Shown here: positions 17,359 to 25,071 of the stretch, in pieces
Position numbering within the stretch: position 1 is the first letter of the stretch
Layout: every line of letters starts with the position of its first letter
Source of the DNA: a virus
Reading direction: 5' to 3' (one strand)
Virus record (IMG/VR): IMGVR_UViG_3300036846_000026
Coordinates: 1-42,984 of that record
Length of the DNA stretch: 42,984 nucleotides
The notes under the pieces: model-generated
What the model saw: the letters and a program-made list of their open reading frames with translations, nothing else
Database searches by the model: none
What the model was told of the DNA's origin: nothing
Translations under genes and position numbers: made by a program

Positions 17359-18705
17359 TTATCGAGCTGAAACCTTCCAACCTTCTGATTGTGGATATTG
17401 CTCAAGAACGTACTCAAATGCCGCCTGCTGAGATGCTGCGGATTGCTTAACAATCATCTCCTGACGGTAATACATCATTTGCTTAACTACATCAAACTCG
17501 TATTCAACTCTTACTCTTGGTTCTGGCAGTTGTCTTTCTTCTGCGGTTGCAGCTGCCGCTAACATATATCCTCTAAACTTGTGTCCAGCTTCGTTAGGGT
17601 GAACGTTATCAGACGCAGTATAAAGCGTTGAGTTCGTTGCGGTAACTGCATCTGAAACATAGAACAAGGTAACGCCCTGCTCTCTGCAGACCTGAGCAAC
17701 TGTATCAATTACGTTCTGAATGTTACTGGTGATTCCCTTTGGAGTAGCACAGGAGAAAGCTACAATCTCAACGCCTGGGAACTCTCTGCGAATCAACTTA
17801 ATGCCGAGCGTCATGTTATCGTAGATTCTTTTCTTCCCAGCGTCGTTAGTTGCAAGCGATTCGTCATTATAACCCAGCGCCAAAGAAATGAAGTCTGGTT
17901 TACGGTTTAACTGACCGAGTCTCTGAGGTACTCGCTCTTGCATAACCCTGCCCGTCTGAGTTGAAGTCCAGCCACTACCACCAATCCCTTCAGCCAAACC
18001 ATTCAGTCCAAGCTTGTGACACATCTGACGGAAATCATTAATACCAGGCTGAGCTGCGCCGGTACCGAAGGTGTAGCTATCACCCATTTGCCAGATGAAA
18101 GGCTGCTCGTTAGATTGTCCAGGCTTGATTGTGAACTGGGGCATTACGGAGACGCCAGCAAATGAAGTGTTGATGCCAAGAATCTTGATGTCTCTCATCT
18201 TCATTACGTGTGCTGCGTTTACTACGTCAGTTCCAGCAGCGCCAACTTCACCAGTGATTGCTGTATCAAGTCTAACCAGAATCTTGTGTGCTGCGCCTGT
18301 GGCGTCAGTGGTAATTGTTGGTGTAGCAACTAAAGATGATGCGTTAATACCTTTGGCAATTGTCTCACCATCGATAATGATGTCGTACTGGCAGTTAAGG
18401 CCAAGAGCGCGAAACTCGAATTGATTAGCATCAGTTCTGAATTCAATCATGCATTGAGCACCATTCGCCGTGCCATTGCCAAGGTGATTACTAGCTAGCG
18501 CCAGGTTATAGCCAGTTACTCTGAATTTGGTTTCATCAACATAACCTTTAGTTGTATCCCATACTGAGTGGTAGGTACTTCCTGTTAACTGCGTGGTTGC
18601 TGACTTGACTGTCTTATATGTGTAGTACTCGTTAGCTCTAAGCTCCGCGCGCAAATCAACCTCACCATCCCGCATCTTTTGCTGCATTAACTCTTTAAAG
18701 CCCAT
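17359..18705 (-). CDS. SGNH/GDSL hydrolase, probable virion-associated esterase
   Basis: A 448-residue protein starting MGFKELMQQKMRDG; AAGGAAAC supports this ATG over the one at 18750. Residues 1-200 are a beta-rich domain, probably an anchor. The C-terminal 250 residues are an SGNH hydrolase: block I GDSYTFG with Ser210, block II IGGSGW (241-246), block III GYND with Asn280, and block V DNVHPN with Asp366 and His369. All four expected catalytic elements are present. Phage SGNH enzymes remove acetyl groups from capsule or O-antigen. This one lies between decoration and collagen-like fibre genes, not with the tail, so it may be displayed on the head. Confidence 0.85.
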   Translation of the reverse strand: MGFKELMQQKMRDGEVDLRAELRANEYYTYKTVKSATTQLTGSTYHSVWDTTKGYVDETKFRVTGYNLALASNHLGNGTANGAQCMIEFRTDANQFEFRALGLNCQYDIIIDGETIAKGINASSLVATPTITTDATGAAHKILVRLDTAITGEVGAAGTDVVNAAHVMKMRDIKILGINTSFAGVSVMPQFTIKPGQSNEQPFIWQMGDSYTFGTGAAQPGINDFRQMCHKLGLNGLAEGIGGSGWTSTQTGRVMQERVPQRLGQLNRKPDFISLALGYNDESLATNDAGKKRIYDNMTLGIKLIRREFPGVEIVAFSCATPKGITSNIQNVIDTVAQVCREQGVTLFYVSDAVTATNSTLYTASDNVHPNEAGHKFRGYMLAAAATAEERQLPEPRVRVEYEFDVVKQMMYYRQEMIVKQSAASQQAAFEYVLEQYPQSEGWKVSAR

Positions 18706-18761
18706 GATAGTTTCCTTAAGTAAAATTAATGTGAGAAACCATATTACCATCTTTTGGGCAT

Positions 18762-18783
18762 AAAAAAACCTCCCGAAGGAGGT
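18762..18783 (-). terminator. Terminator-like hairpin after the decoration protein gene
   Basis: On the minus strand ACCTCC-TTCG-GGAGGT is followed by TTTTTTTA, the same stem as at 11365-11385. Confidence 0.85.
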
Positions 18784-18800
18784 CTTTGAGACTAACTACA

Positions 18801-19295
18801 TTACATCTGGCGAACTTGAACTTCTACCAGAGGAACGCCATCCGGAGATTCAGCCGCCGGAATATAACCACCAGCAAAAGTAATACGAGTACCAGCAGTG
18901 GCAGCAGCAGCGCCAAGTGCAGTAACTTCACCATTAACGATAGTAACAGCAGCGCCGATTACAGTTGCAGCAGTAACAGCAGCGGTAGCTCGAGCCCAGA
19001 TGCGACCAGCAGAAAGCACGTTAGCCGGAGACTGAGAAACATAAGCGCCAGTTTCAGATTCATAAGAAGAACGAACCAGAACGCCGTAAGCAGCAGCTTC
19101 AGTAGCGGCGGCAGCAAGTACCTTATACTGACCAGAGCCACCAATTACGCCGGCGGGAGCAGTGTCACGAGTTACAGAAACAAAGCTACCAACCTGAACT
19201 GGTGCAGCAACAGTGCCCATCACGCAAGCACCATCGATATTATACAGGGAGGTATCAGACAACATACCAGCAGTTGCAGCAAAACGAATAGTCAT
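18801..19295 (-). CDS. Capsid decoration / structural cement protein
   Basis: A 164-residue, Ala/Val/Thr-rich protein, MTIRFAATAGMLSDTSLYN. The order VGSFVSVTRDTAPAGVIGGSGQYKV, AAAYGVLVRSSYES and ending PLVEVQVRQM fits small head-decoration or cement proteins (Gp24-like) found with DUF2184 capsids. It directly follows the protease/scaffold gene and precedes the esterase. Twelve bases separate it from the upstream stop. The identity is inferred from composition, size and position. Confidence 0.75.
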   Translation of the reverse strand: MTIRFAATAGMLSDTSLYNIDGACVMGTVAAPVQVGSFVSVTRDTAPAGVIGGSGQYKVLAAAATEAAAYGVLVRSSYESETGAYVSQSPANVLSAGRIWARATAAVTAATVIGAAVTIVNGEVTALGAAAATAGTRITFAGGYIPAAESPDGVPLVEVQVRQM

Positions 19296-19306
19296 TATCT
19301 AACTCC

Positions 19307-19783
19307 TTATTTGATTAATTTCTTGAGTGCGGTACGAGGGTCGATAAGGCCATCCGCAGAATCTTGTTTAACTTCTTCGACAATGGTAGTTGCCTTGCGG
19401 GCCTCAGCCATGCCATCTTCTTTAGCGAAATCGAATGCAGCGTCGATGTAAGCGTCAGACTTCTCGGAAACATCCTTGCCAGCAACTTCTTTAACGTAAG
19501 CTACTTTAATGCCTTTAGCATCCAAGCCGTCGCACTTAACGCCAGCAATCACTGCTTCTGCTTTAAGTTCTGCCAGAGCTTCCATGTCAGCTTTAGCTGC
19601 TTCAACCGCCTCAGCAATCTTGGCATCGATACCATCAACTTTTTCTTTCAGAGCGTCGCGCTCAGCTTCGAGAGTGTCGGCTTTAGTTTTCGCTTCTGCG
19701 ATAGCGCCGTCGAGCTTCTCGATGTGGGTTTTAACCTCGGCGGAGACTTCAACTTCAACGCCGTCCATTTTAATCTTGAACAT
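19307..19783 (-). CDS. Nested scaffold protein from an internal in-frame start (predicted)
   Basis: Inside the protease gene an ATG at 19781-19783 is preceded on the minus strand by AGAGG with an 8-base spacer, an almost ideal ribosome site. It would give 158 residues, MFKIKMDGVEVEVSAEV, exactly where the protease domain ends and the coiled coil begins. Lambda makes Nu3 from the C gene in this way. Internal translation is inference from sequence only. Confidence 0.55.
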   Translation of the reverse strand: MFKIKMDGVEVEVSAEVKTHIEKLDGAIAEAKTKADTLEAERDALKEKVDGIDAKIAEAVEAAKADMEALAELKAEAVIAGVKCDGLDAKGIKVAYVKEVAGKDVSEKSDAYIDAAFDFAKEDGMAEARKATTIVEEVKQDSADGLIDPRTALKKLIK

Positions 19784-20392
19784 CTCATTGTCCTCTTTAT
19801 TTAAGTTAACGGTGTCATTATATGGGCTTTCTTGCTCGCCGTCCAGTCGTAGCTTAGCAATACCTGCGCGCCCTTTATAGACCATAGCAATGTGGTTGAC
19901 GCGAATGTTAGTCTGCACTGCGTCGAACTCAACCCATCCTTCTGGCTGCTCTGGCGAATCTTTCTTGAATACATACTCACCAGTTGATTCATTGCCCCAG
20001 CCAGGCTGCTCGATGTCTGTAGTTGTATATCCAACTGAAAGCTCACCAGCTACTCCAGCCTTAGCCTGCTCAATTGACTTCTTGTCGTAGATTGTTAGCG
20101 GAACTCTAACGCCAATACCGTCTGCCTTGCCAGCACCAGAGCACGCACCAACAACTACATCTTTTGCGTTATCTGCGTTAACTGTGACGTGGCCAAGAGT
20201 AATTGGCTTGCCCTGATAGGTAGATAGAGAATCAGCCTTGAATACTTCATCTGCTGGTCGAAACTCTCTACGCTCACCAGTTGGTGTCTGGTAAATCTGA
20301 AGCCCAACACGAGCTACGATTGGCTCATCAACAAGGAAGCCATTCTCATCAACCTTAGCCTTAACCTCAGCGCTGTCATAACGTTGTTTCAT
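19307..20392 (-). CDS. Prohead protease fused to scaffold (DUF2213-like)
   Basis: A 361-residue protein, MKQRYDSAEVKAKVDENG. Residues 20-185 read ARVGLQIYQT..FRPADEVFKADSLSTYQGKPITLGH, with GELSVGYT and VNHIAMVYKGRAG. That is the DUF2213 family, the putative head maturation protease. Residues 215-360 form a charged, coiled-coil scaffold-like section (AEAKTKADTLEAERDALKEK). A protease-scaffold fusion beside the portal matches lambda C/Nu3 organisation. An internal start with its own ribosome site at 19783 probably makes the scaffold alone. Confidence 0.82.
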   Translation of the reverse strand: MKQRYDSAEVKAKVDENGFLVDEPIVARVGLQIYQTPTGERREFRPADEVFKADSLSTYQGKPITLGHVTVNADNAKDVVVGACSGAGKADGIGVRVPLTIYDKKSIEQAKAGVAGELSVGYTTTDIEQPGWGNESTGEYVFKKDSPEQPEGWVEFDAVQTNIRVNHIAMVYKGRAGIAKLRLDGEQESPYNDTVNLNKEDNEMFKIKMDGVEVEVSAEVKTHIEKLDGAIAEAKTKADTLEAERDALKEKVDGIDAKIAEAVEAAKADMEALAELKAEAVIAGVKCDGLDAKGIKVAYVKEVAGKDVSEKSDAYIDAAFDFAKEDGMAEARKATTIVEEVKQDSADGLIDPRTALKKLIK

Positions 20393-20424
20393 TTATACCT
20401 CCTTATGTGGTGATTCATAATAGC

Positions 20425-20450
20425 AAAAAGGCCACCAAATGGCAGCCTTA
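20425..20450 (-). terminator. Terminator-like hairpin between portal and protease genes
   Basis: On the minus strand AAGGCTGCCA-TT-TGGTGGCCTT, with two G-T pairs, is followed by TTTGC. Confidence 0.65.
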
Positions 20451-20454
20451 ATGA

Positions 20455-21711
20455 TTACAGCACTGTAACTTCTTCTTGTTGAACTGCTTGAGCTACTGCC
20501 TGAATCTCACCATCCTTAAGCTTTAACTCTGGAGAGATAGAACGAAGTGTATCTCTTGCCTCCTCATTGTCGATTACTCCTGCAGATTTGGCTGCAACAA
20601 CTGAAGCGACGTTCTTCTCAAGAATATCCGCCACATCTTTATTGCTCGGTACGCTAAGCGGCGAAAACTCTATACTCCACTCTGTCTCAGAAATCACGTA
20701 CGGCAGCAAAAACTCAAGTAATGGACGGTAATCCTCCTCTCTTTTACGCTCAACCAGCTTATAGTATGTCTCAAGCGCTGTATTCTGGCTGGCACTTACA
20801 CCACCAACGTTCTTACCCTTAAGGATAATCTCGTGAATACCAGATAGAGCTACGATTCTGTTGAACTTAGACTCAAGAAACTCAGGCACACCAGAGATGG
20901 AGCCGTTCAGAAGAGTAAATGTCTCTTCGCTAGCATCAATCCCAATCGCATTCCCAACGCCAGAGTTGTTATCAACCTGAGCAAGACGAACACGTGCGGC
21001 ATAAGTCCCTTCATCATCCTCACATAACTCAGCCAGACCCTTGGCTCCCCAAACTGCCTGCTGCATACGGCGCAGCAACTGGGTGGATAGCTGCTCGCTA
21101 TAGTCGTAATCGTAGATAGCTTCAATTAGTGACTTGTTTAGTACCGAGCCGCCCCATCCACCATTGGCTTTACGAACCTGTGGAGTTACTCGCTCTCCAT
21201 CGCAGATGTGAACTCGCGACCAATGCACGTCGTACTCGCCAATATCAGACTCAGCCATGATTGTGTAAATCTCTGGCTTGCCATATCGAACGCTGCGAGG
21301 GTTTGCATCACGAGACTTAACGCGGACCTGGAATCGGTCATAGATGCGGACATCCTCAAGCTCAGCACCTTCGCGCGCTGGATTGGTTAATCGACGACCA
21401 TCCTTCAGCAAAAGTACAACAGCCGAACCGCCGAAAAGGTTTGACCATACAAGTGCTTCAGTCAGCTTTGAATTGAGGTCCAGGTCATCCCACTTGCTAC
21501 GGAACTCTGACTCGTCCTCTACGCCAGTTACCTTAAATCCAGCTGTGACCATCTCTTCTGGGACCACATCTACAATGCGCTTAGCGATGGCATTCTCATT
21601 ATAGAACTGACCAATAAGATAGTTATTGCCCTGCATAAAGAATGGCTGTGGCGCGCCGGATGACGAGCCGTTAAAGATATCGTTATAGCCATCTGTCTTG
21701 ACTACTTTCAT
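20455..21711 (-). CDS. Portal protein (DUF1073-like)
   Basis: A 418-residue protein starting MKVVKTDGYNDIFNG. The ATG at 21711 has GGAG eight bases upstream, while the ATG at 21723 lies directly behind a hairpin with no ribosome site. The pattern NENAIAKRIVDVVPEEMVTAGF, then TEALVWSNLFGGSAVVLLL, DYDYSEQLSTQLLRRMQQAVW and FNRIVALSGIHEIILKGKNVGG matches DUF1073 portals. It forms the twelve-fold ring through which DNA enters and leaves. It is followed by a hairpin and then the protease gene. Confidence 0.9.
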   Translation of the reverse strand: MKVVKTDGYNDIFNGSSSGAPQPFFMQGNNYLIGQFYNENAIAKRIVDVVPEEMVTAGFKVTGVEDESEFRSKWDDLDLNSKLTEALVWSNLFGGSAVVLLLKDGRRLTNPAREGAELEDVRIYDRFQVRVKSRDANPRSVRYGKPEIYTIMAESDIGEYDVHWSRVHICDGERVTPQVRKANGGWGGSVLNKSLIEAIYDYDYSEQLSTQLLRRMQQAVWGAKGLAELCEDDEGTYAARVRLAQVDNNSGVGNAIGIDASEETFTLLNGSISGVPEFLESKFNRIVALSGIHEIILKGKNVGGVSASQNTALETYYKLVERKREEDYRPLLEFLLPYVISETEWSIEFSPLSVPSNKDVADILEKNVASVVAAKSAGVIDNEEARDTLRSISPELKLKDGEIQAVAQAVQQEEVTVL

Positions 21712-21724
21712 TGTTGTCTCCATT

Positions 21725-21749
21725 AAAAAAGGGAACCAAAAGGTTCCCT
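21725..21749 (-). terminator. Terminator of the accessory gene at 21772
   Basis: On the minus strand AGGGAACC-TTTT-GGTTCCCT is followed by TTTTT. With the promoter at 22138 it closes a one-gene transcription unit inserted between terL and portal. Confidence 0.9.
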
Positions 21750-21771
21750 AGATTGTACACTGGATTAGTTA

Positions 21772-22110
21772 TTACTCAAAGCGAACCTCAAGTTTAATAG
21801 ATGATGTATCAACGCTATCATCTTCCCATGCTGTCTTCATTACCCATACATTTTTAAACTCACTTTCTACTACAGGAAAGCCATTGATAAAGTACTTAAG
21901 CGATGGTTTCTCTTCACCAACAAGCTCATCATCATCAACCAGTTCTAAATTGTACATATTTTTATATGCATAACATTTATCACCATTTTCATCTTTAATA
22001 ATCTTAACAATCTCTTCTCCTGCATCAAATGAACCTACGACATCGTAAAGATTACCAACATTAAATTTGAAACGACTCTCTATATTGCAACCCAAAAACT
22101 TAGCTTTCAT
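21772..22110 (-). CDS. Accessory (moron-like) protein of unknown function
   Basis: A 112-residue acidic protein, MKAKFLGCNIESRFKFNVG, with a Leu/Asp/Glu-rich middle (ELVDDDELVGEEKPS). I do not recognise a family. The start NVGNLYDVVGSF resembles the small KGKIYEA-type proteins at 27978 and 28145, which may share a fold. It has its own promoter, the TAGCA-N5-TGCTA dyad and a terminator, so it is regulated apart from the structural genes around it. A GAGGAG ribosome site stands upstream. Confidence 0.75.
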   Translation of the reverse strand: MKAKFLGCNIESRFKFNVGNLYDVVGSFDAGEEIVKIIKDENGDKCYAYKNMYNLELVDDDELVGEEKPSLKYFINGFPVVESEFKNVWVMKTAWEDDSVDTSSIKLEVRFE

Positions 22111-22137
22111 TTTTTATCTCCTCGTTAAGTTGAGATA

Positions 22138-22180
22138 AGTATAGGCCATCCGTGGCGATTTTGTTTAGCAATTCATGCTA
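22138..22180 (-). promoter_or_regulatory. Dyad-type promoter for the 21772 gene
   Basis: On the minus strand the dyad TAGCATGAATTGCTA (22166-22180), 22 bases and TATACT (22138-22143) precede a leader ending CTTAACGAGGAG. There is no -35 match. The dyad overlaps the stop of terL. Confidence 0.7.
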
Positions 22181-23740
22181 CTTGATTCCCGCCAGCCGTT
22201 TGAATTTTGCCTTAGGGTCATCTCTTAGGTTCAGCTCAAGGTTGACTGCCATGGTCAATGTATCCACCTGATCGTCATGCTTGTGAGTCCCGTCCGCTGT
22301 GAACCCAGCAATCTCGCTCATCAATGAGTTAACCCATGGTGACTCTTCCGGAAGTACAACATTACCAGCCTTAATCTGTGGCATAGCAGAAAGCACGCGA
22401 GTTAGCTTATCTGTGTCAGGGATGAACTCCTCGATTGGTGTTCTCATCTTGCGCCCTGCTGACTGGATAAGACCAATACCAGATGCCTTCTTCTCGATAA
22501 CAACCTTGCGAAGTATTCCCTCAGTCTTATTGGAGAACCTTGCCGACTCCTCCAATTCCATTAGCTCAGACTCAAGCTCTGGGGCTTCCCACTTCCCACG
22601 CTTCTGGTCCAGTAAGTAAATCTTGCCATCCTTATATCCCCATAGCTGCAGTACGCTAAAGTCACTGTATGACTTGGTCGTCAGTGCCGTATCCGCCGTA
22701 ATGAATCGGTAGTCGTACTTCGCTGGAGGTCTGTTCTCAGAACCGTATCGAGCAAACATATCCACGGTCATCAAATTACCGCCGAGTGCTATTGGCTCTT
22801 GCTGATACTGAGACATAAATGTGTAATTGTCACTATCCATCATGGCAACTAGGTCATGAACGGATTCCTTGGCTGGGAAATAGCTATAGTAACGCTCTCC
22901 ATCACGCTCTACATATGGAGATGAAAGGACTTGCTCCCTAAACATTGGCTTCAACCAATCAGGAAGTTCATTCTCGTATTCCTGCGTAACTAAGGCTGGT
23001 ATCTTAACAAGGTCAAAGTTAATACCCATACCACCATCAAGCATAAACTGAGTGCAGTCTTGAACGTGAAGCCTCTGCTGGATAAGGACTATTGGAGTAG
23101 ATTTTCCTTCAACGGACATCGCCCTACGAGAACGTATAGTGTTCTTTAGCAATGTATTTACAGCCTCTCGCCTAACTTTGCTAAATGCATCGTCTGGCTT
23201 TAGCGGGTCATCTAAAAGAATAATGCCGCTATAGTCATCTGTCATATACCCGCCACGGCTACCTGTAATCTGTCCAGCCATAGATTTAGATATGGATTCA
23301 AACTTAACTTTCCCATTCTCATCAAGGACTTGTATTTCATCGTCTCGGCATGTGCCAAAGTTGCTAGGCCATAACTCCTGGAACTCATTGCTTTGAATGA
23401 GGTCTCGAACTCGTTTGGAGTTGCGCTTAACGAGTGAATCAGAGAACGAAAGGCTAAGGTTCCTAACCTTGCTCACTTTTAGGAAGCTGTATACAGGAAA
23501 GTGAATGGAGAAAATCTCGGTCTTTCCGCCGCCAGGAGGGCAGTTAATAATCGTATCCTTACGCTCGCCTTTAATTAGCTCATCAATAATCCTGCACAAG
23601 TAAAGGTGGTGCCATGAAGGAATGTACTTTTCTGACTGTGTAATCTGGAACCACAGTCGCAAGAAGGTGCCGAAGTCATGCAAAGAGAGGCCTTTGATAG
23701 CCTCTTTTTGCTGTGAAGATAAATCTTCCCAAACTATCAT
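22178..23740 (-). CDS. terL: Terminase large subunit
   Basis: A 520-residue packaging motor. The ATPase half shows Walker A CPPGGGKT (67-74), Walker B IILLDDP (173-179) and the adenine/arginine region VLIQQRLHVQD (218-228). The nuclease half shows FITADTALTTKSYSD with Asp350, and DDQVDTLTM (489-497). These are the RNase H-type acidic residues. It starts on the last base of the small subunit stop. It cuts concatemers and pumps DNA through the portal. The sequence does not show cos or pac type. Confidence 0.95.
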   Translation of the reverse strand: MIVWEDLSSQQKEAIKGLSLHDFGTFLRLWFQITQSEKYIPSWHHLYLCRIIDELIKGERKDTIINCPPGGGKTEIFSIHFPVYSFLKVSKVRNLSLSFSDSLVKRNSKRVRDLIQSNEFQELWPSNFGTCRDDEIQVLDENGKVKFESISKSMAGQITGSRGGYMTDDYSGIILLDDPLKPDDAFSKVRREAVNTLLKNTIRSRRAMSVEGKSTPIVLIQQRLHVQDCTQFMLDGGMGINFDLVKIPALVTQEYENELPDWLKPMFREQVLSSPYVERDGERYYSYFPAKESVHDLVAMMDSDNYTFMSQYQQEPIALGGNLMTVDMFARYGSENRPPAKYDYRFITADTALTTKSYSDFSVLQLWGYKDGKIYLLDQKRGKWEAPELESELMELEESARFSNKTEGILRKVVIEKKASGIGLIQSAGRKMRTPIEEFIPDTDKLTRVLSAMPQIKAGNVVLPEESPWVNSLMSEIAGFTADGTHKHDDQVDTLTMAVNLELNLRDDPKAKFKRLAGIK

Positions 23741-24240
23741 TACAATTCTCCTAGCACTGACTTGATTGCGTCCTGAATAGTCTCACCATCATTGACGACA
23801 TTACTATTGTTTAGGTTAATCTCTGCACCCTTATCAATACCAAGGTCCTTACCAATGAGGCTGGCGTTGATTACTCCATTTGCTGCAAGCTGATACTTCT
23901 GCTCGAACACCACATTATCAATCCACTCCATGATGTGTGCATATGCCGGGTCCTTGCGGAACCTAGAAAATGTTGCCATTGATAATCCAGTGAACAGCAC
24001 GAGTCCATTGATAGTGAAAACTCTAGGCTTAGTAACAAGGCTCTGTGTTACTTTGCCCTGGAATGCTGCATTCTCGCACGTCTTAATCTGATTGGTATCC
24101 GCCCATTCGAAATATGATATTGCCAATGCCTCGAATTGCTCAGGCGTAATATCGCTACTGCGGGTTCGCTTTTTATATAACTCTTTAAAGCTACCGCCAG
24201 ATGCGCGGCCAGTCTCTTCATTCTTTGTTAATTCACTCAT
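23740..24240 (-). CDS. terS: Terminase small subunit
   Basis: A 166-residue protein starting MSELTKNEETGRASGG; GGAGG stands five bases upstream, whereas the longer frame to 24312 would begin inside a terminator. Residues 35-140 (YFEWADTNQIKTCENAAFQ, then TKPRVFTINGLVLFTGLS and FEQKYQLAANGVINASLIGKDLGI) match the small terminase family of P22 gp3. It binds the packaging start site and loads the large subunit. Confidence 0.9.
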   Translation of the reverse strand: MSELTKNEETGRASGGSFKELYKKRTRSSDITPEQFEALAISYFEWADTNQIKTCENAAFQGKVTQSLVTKPRVFTINGLVLFTGLSMATFSRFRKDPAYAHIMEWIDNVVFEQKYQLAANGVINASLIGKDLGIDKGAEINLNNSNVVNDGETIQDAIKSVLGEL

Positions 24241-24285
24241 ATCATCCTCCGTTATGTTGAATCTAATTGTAACAGATGACAGGCA

Positions 24286-24309
24286 TAAAAAAAGCCTCCC
24301 GAAGGAGGC
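24286..24309 (-). terminator. Terminator after the tRNA/small-gene unit, upstream of terS
   Basis: On the minus strand GCCTCC-TTCG-GGAGGC is followed by TTTTTTTATG. It ends the transcript from the 24708 promoter unless read through into the packaging genes. Confidence 0.88.
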
Positions 24310-24323
24310 CAATAACGAGGGTA

Positions 24324-24503
24324 CTACATGAACTTAACGAGAACAACTGTGAACTTGTGGTAGCCTGGGTCAGCACCAGACTGAACCTTAGCGATGGCTA
24401 CAGCTTCTTCCGCGGACTCTGCTGCAACTGACGCCATGTATGTCGATGAGCATGACTTGCACTGCCTACCCATGAGTTGAATCTTTAAATGAACCTGCCA
24501 CAT
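24324..24503 (-). CDS. Small protein with CxxC pair (59 aa)
   Basis: A 59-residue protein, MWQVHLKIQLMGRQCKSCSS, ending KFTVVLVKFM. AGGAG stands ten bases before the ATG. Cys15 and Cys18 form a single CKSC pair, followed by an Ala/Glu-rich helix (AAESAEEAVAIAK). The beta-helix-beta plan looks like a small ligand- or RNA-binding fold, but I do not recognise the family. It lies directly behind the tRNA, on the same transcript, and is followed by a strong terminator. Confidence 0.7.
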   Translation of the reverse strand: MWQVHLKIQLMGRQCKSCSSTYMASVAAESAEEAVAIAKVQSGADPGYHKFTVVLVKFM

Positions 24504-24521
24504 GGCAAATCTCCTTGAAGT

Positions 24522-24598
24522 TGGCGCACCGAACAGGATTCGAACCTGTAACCAATGAGGTAGAAGCTCATTGCGCTATCCAATTGCGCTATCAGTGC
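24522..24598 (-). tRNA. tRNA-Arg (anticodon UCU)
   Basis: All arms can be folded by eye. The acceptor GCACTGA pairs with TCGGTGC (one G-T). The D stem is GCGC/GCGC, and the anticodon stem ATGAG/CTCAT holds the loop CTTCTAC. The T arm is ACAGG-TTCGAAT-CCTGT. The discriminator is G, with CCA encoded. UCU reads AGA and AGG, which are rare in enterobacteria and appear often in this phage's coding regions. It lies downstream of a sigma70-like promoter at 24708-24737. Confidence 0.95.
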
Positions 24599-24707
24599 GA
24601 AGGCTGGTTACGGGTCTCCAGCGAGCTTTCCACAATGCTCCGATGATTTAAGTAGCTAATCCGCTTAGTGCGTTCCGTCTTGGACGGCTCTCTGTGCTAC
24701 GGGATTA

Positions 24708-24737
24708 ATGATATACCAGTCAGGAATCCCTGGTCAA
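24708..24737 (-). promoter_or_regulatory. Sigma70-like promoter for the tRNA unit
   Basis: On the minus strand TTGACC (24732-24737), 18 bases and TATCAT (24708-24713). The leader between it and the tRNA contains a CCGTC-CAA-GACGG hairpin. This promoter has a good -35 and no dyad. Confidence 0.72.
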
Positions 24738-24839
24738 TCACTTCTTACTCAAGCTATTGTGAATCAGCATCAACAGCCCAATGTTTAAGCAGATAATGCC
24801 AGCTGAAGTGATAACCTCATACCATGCGATGCTATTCAT
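24738..24839 (-). CDS. Tiny membrane protein (33 aa)
   Basis: A 33-residue protein: MNSIAWYEVITSAG, then a hydrophobic span IICLNIGLLMLI and a short basic end SLSKK. One membrane segment with the positive end in the cytoplasm is likely. Its ATG overlaps the stop region of the gene at 24832, so translation is coupled. Its function is unknown; small membrane peptides of this type are common in phage early regions. Confidence 0.6.
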   Translation of the reverse strand: MNSIAWYEVITSAGIICLNIGLLMLIHNSLSKK

Positions 24840-25071
24840 AAATCGACTCCCCGTTTTCGCGCTTACCAACGATGCCGTTAAGGTTACCAGCAATCCAGCA
24901 GAACTTTAGCTTGTCTATAATCGTTGCAACTGGTGCATGATGTGCACTAATAACTTGAGCGACTAGCTTGTCGTTCTTGCGGTCAGCCTTATCGAGTCGG
25001 CTAAAGGATTCGTTGAGCTTCTTAGCCTGAGCCTTTACTGCGTTAAGTTCCGCTTCGTTTAATCCGAACAT
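24832..25071 (-). CDS. Small hypothetical protein (79 aa)
   Basis: A 79-residue protein, MFGLNEAELNAVKAQAKKL. Its first 60 residues are charged and helical (SFSRLDKADRKNDKLVAQVI), followed by FCWIAGNLNGIVGK. I do not recognise a family. It overlaps the upstream 44-aa gene and the downstream membrane peptide, forming a compact three-gene string from the promoter at 25224. Confidence 0.7.
   Translation of the reverse strand: MFGLNEAELNAVKAQAKKLNESFSRLDKADRKNDKLVAQVISAHHAPVATIIDKLKFCWIAGNLNGIVGKRENGESIYE

Noticed and set aside
24601-24700. Possible second tRNA next to tRNA-Arg
   Set aside because: No T-loop TTCGAAT, acceptor pairing or anticodon arm could be found; it is better read as a leader with a hairpin.
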